Below are positions 63,947 through 64,000 of a stretch of DNA of 64,000 nucleotides, piece after piece. The stretch spans positions 18,444-82,443 of the forward strand of contig NZ_FUWU01000008.1 of assembly GCF_900167415.1 (NCBI RefSeq). The letters run 5' to 3'. Position 1 is the first letter of the stretch. The number at the start of each line of letters is the position of its first letter. The DNA comes from Fibrobacter intestinalis (GTDB taxonomy: Bacteria; Fibrobacterota; Fibrobacteria; Fibrobacterales; Fibrobacteraceae). A program made the position numbers and the translations under genes. The notes beneath the pieces are model-generated. The model did no database searches and was not told the DNA's origin. It worked only from the letters and a program-made list of their open reading frames with translations.

Positions 63947-64000
63947 ATGAGTCTTAAGAGTTTTACTCTTTTAGACGAATTGTCCCTGGAAGGGAGCCTT
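63947..64000 (+). CDS. Start of a gene cut by the right window edge
   Basis: An ATG at 63947 opens a frame of 18 codons that runs to the edge. GAGG at 63937-63940 gives a well-spaced ribosome-binding site. The residues MSLKSFTLLDELSLEGSL are too few to identify a family. Confidence 0.5.
   Translation, partial: MSLKSFTLLDELSLEGSL

Overview
The window looks like chromosomal DNA of a Fibrobacterota bacterium, a Fibrobacter or Hallerella-like anaerobic gut fibre degrader. The clues are a decayed member of the large FGE plus TolB-propeller protein family that I recall as a Fibrobacter succinogenes paralogous family (TIGR02171), a GH5 glycanase with a carbohydrate-binding module, a V/A-type ATPase operon of the E-DUF2764-A-B-D-I-K type, pyruvate:ferredoxin oxidoreductase, and many short secreted lipoproteins of unknown function. 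No ribosomal RNA, tRNA, insertion sequence, prophage or CRISPR array was seen. The species assignment is inference; no database was searched.

Layout. 1-5.8 kb: a partial secreted alpha/beta-hydrolase-like protein at the left edge, then nifJ on the minus strand, a C_GCAxxG_C_C protein and a TatD hydrolase. 6.0-18.7 kb: a tightly packed plus-strand run of a bifunctional (p)ppGpp synthetase/hydrolase, an unknown protein and a complex I operon nuoA-BC-D-H-I-J-K-L-M-N. NuoB and NuoC are fused, the NADH module nuoEFG is absent, and NuoM carries Ser where the conserved TM7 Lys is expected. 18.8-25.7 kb: a dispersed GC-rich repeat (a second copy lies near 25.6 kb), exonuclease III, the decayed multidomain pseudogene, a lipoprotein, a Nif3-family protein and metK. 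25.7-36.2 kb: a probable outer-membrane protein, a zinc-ribbon membrane protein, a hybrid histidine kinase coupled to an HD-GYP response regulator, a leaderless-looking GH5 glycanase, a lipoprotein, an M23 peptidase and an unknown protein. 36.5-44.6 kb: a 2429-residue secreted protein made of 23 cadherin/Ig-like repeats, then a lipoprotein. 44.7-49.4 kb: valS and a NERD-helicase gene broken by one amber codon. 49.5-57.2 kb: the V/A-ATPase operon on the minus strand, with two different K (rotor) subunits. 57.3-64 kb: cytochrome c, an SDR enzyme, an MntP-like exporter, a DUF4416 protein, a metzincin lipoprotein, ComEC and the first 18 codons of a further gene.

How parts may work together. Pyruvate:ferredoxin oxidoreductase makes reduced ferredoxin. 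A complex I without its NADH dehydrogenase module could accept electrons from ferredoxin or another carrier and pump ions. The V/A-ATPase can couple to the same ion gradient. The two K subunits differ at residues that bind Na+ in the Enterococcus rotor, and the altered NuoM antiporter suggests that ion coupling in this lineage deserves attention.
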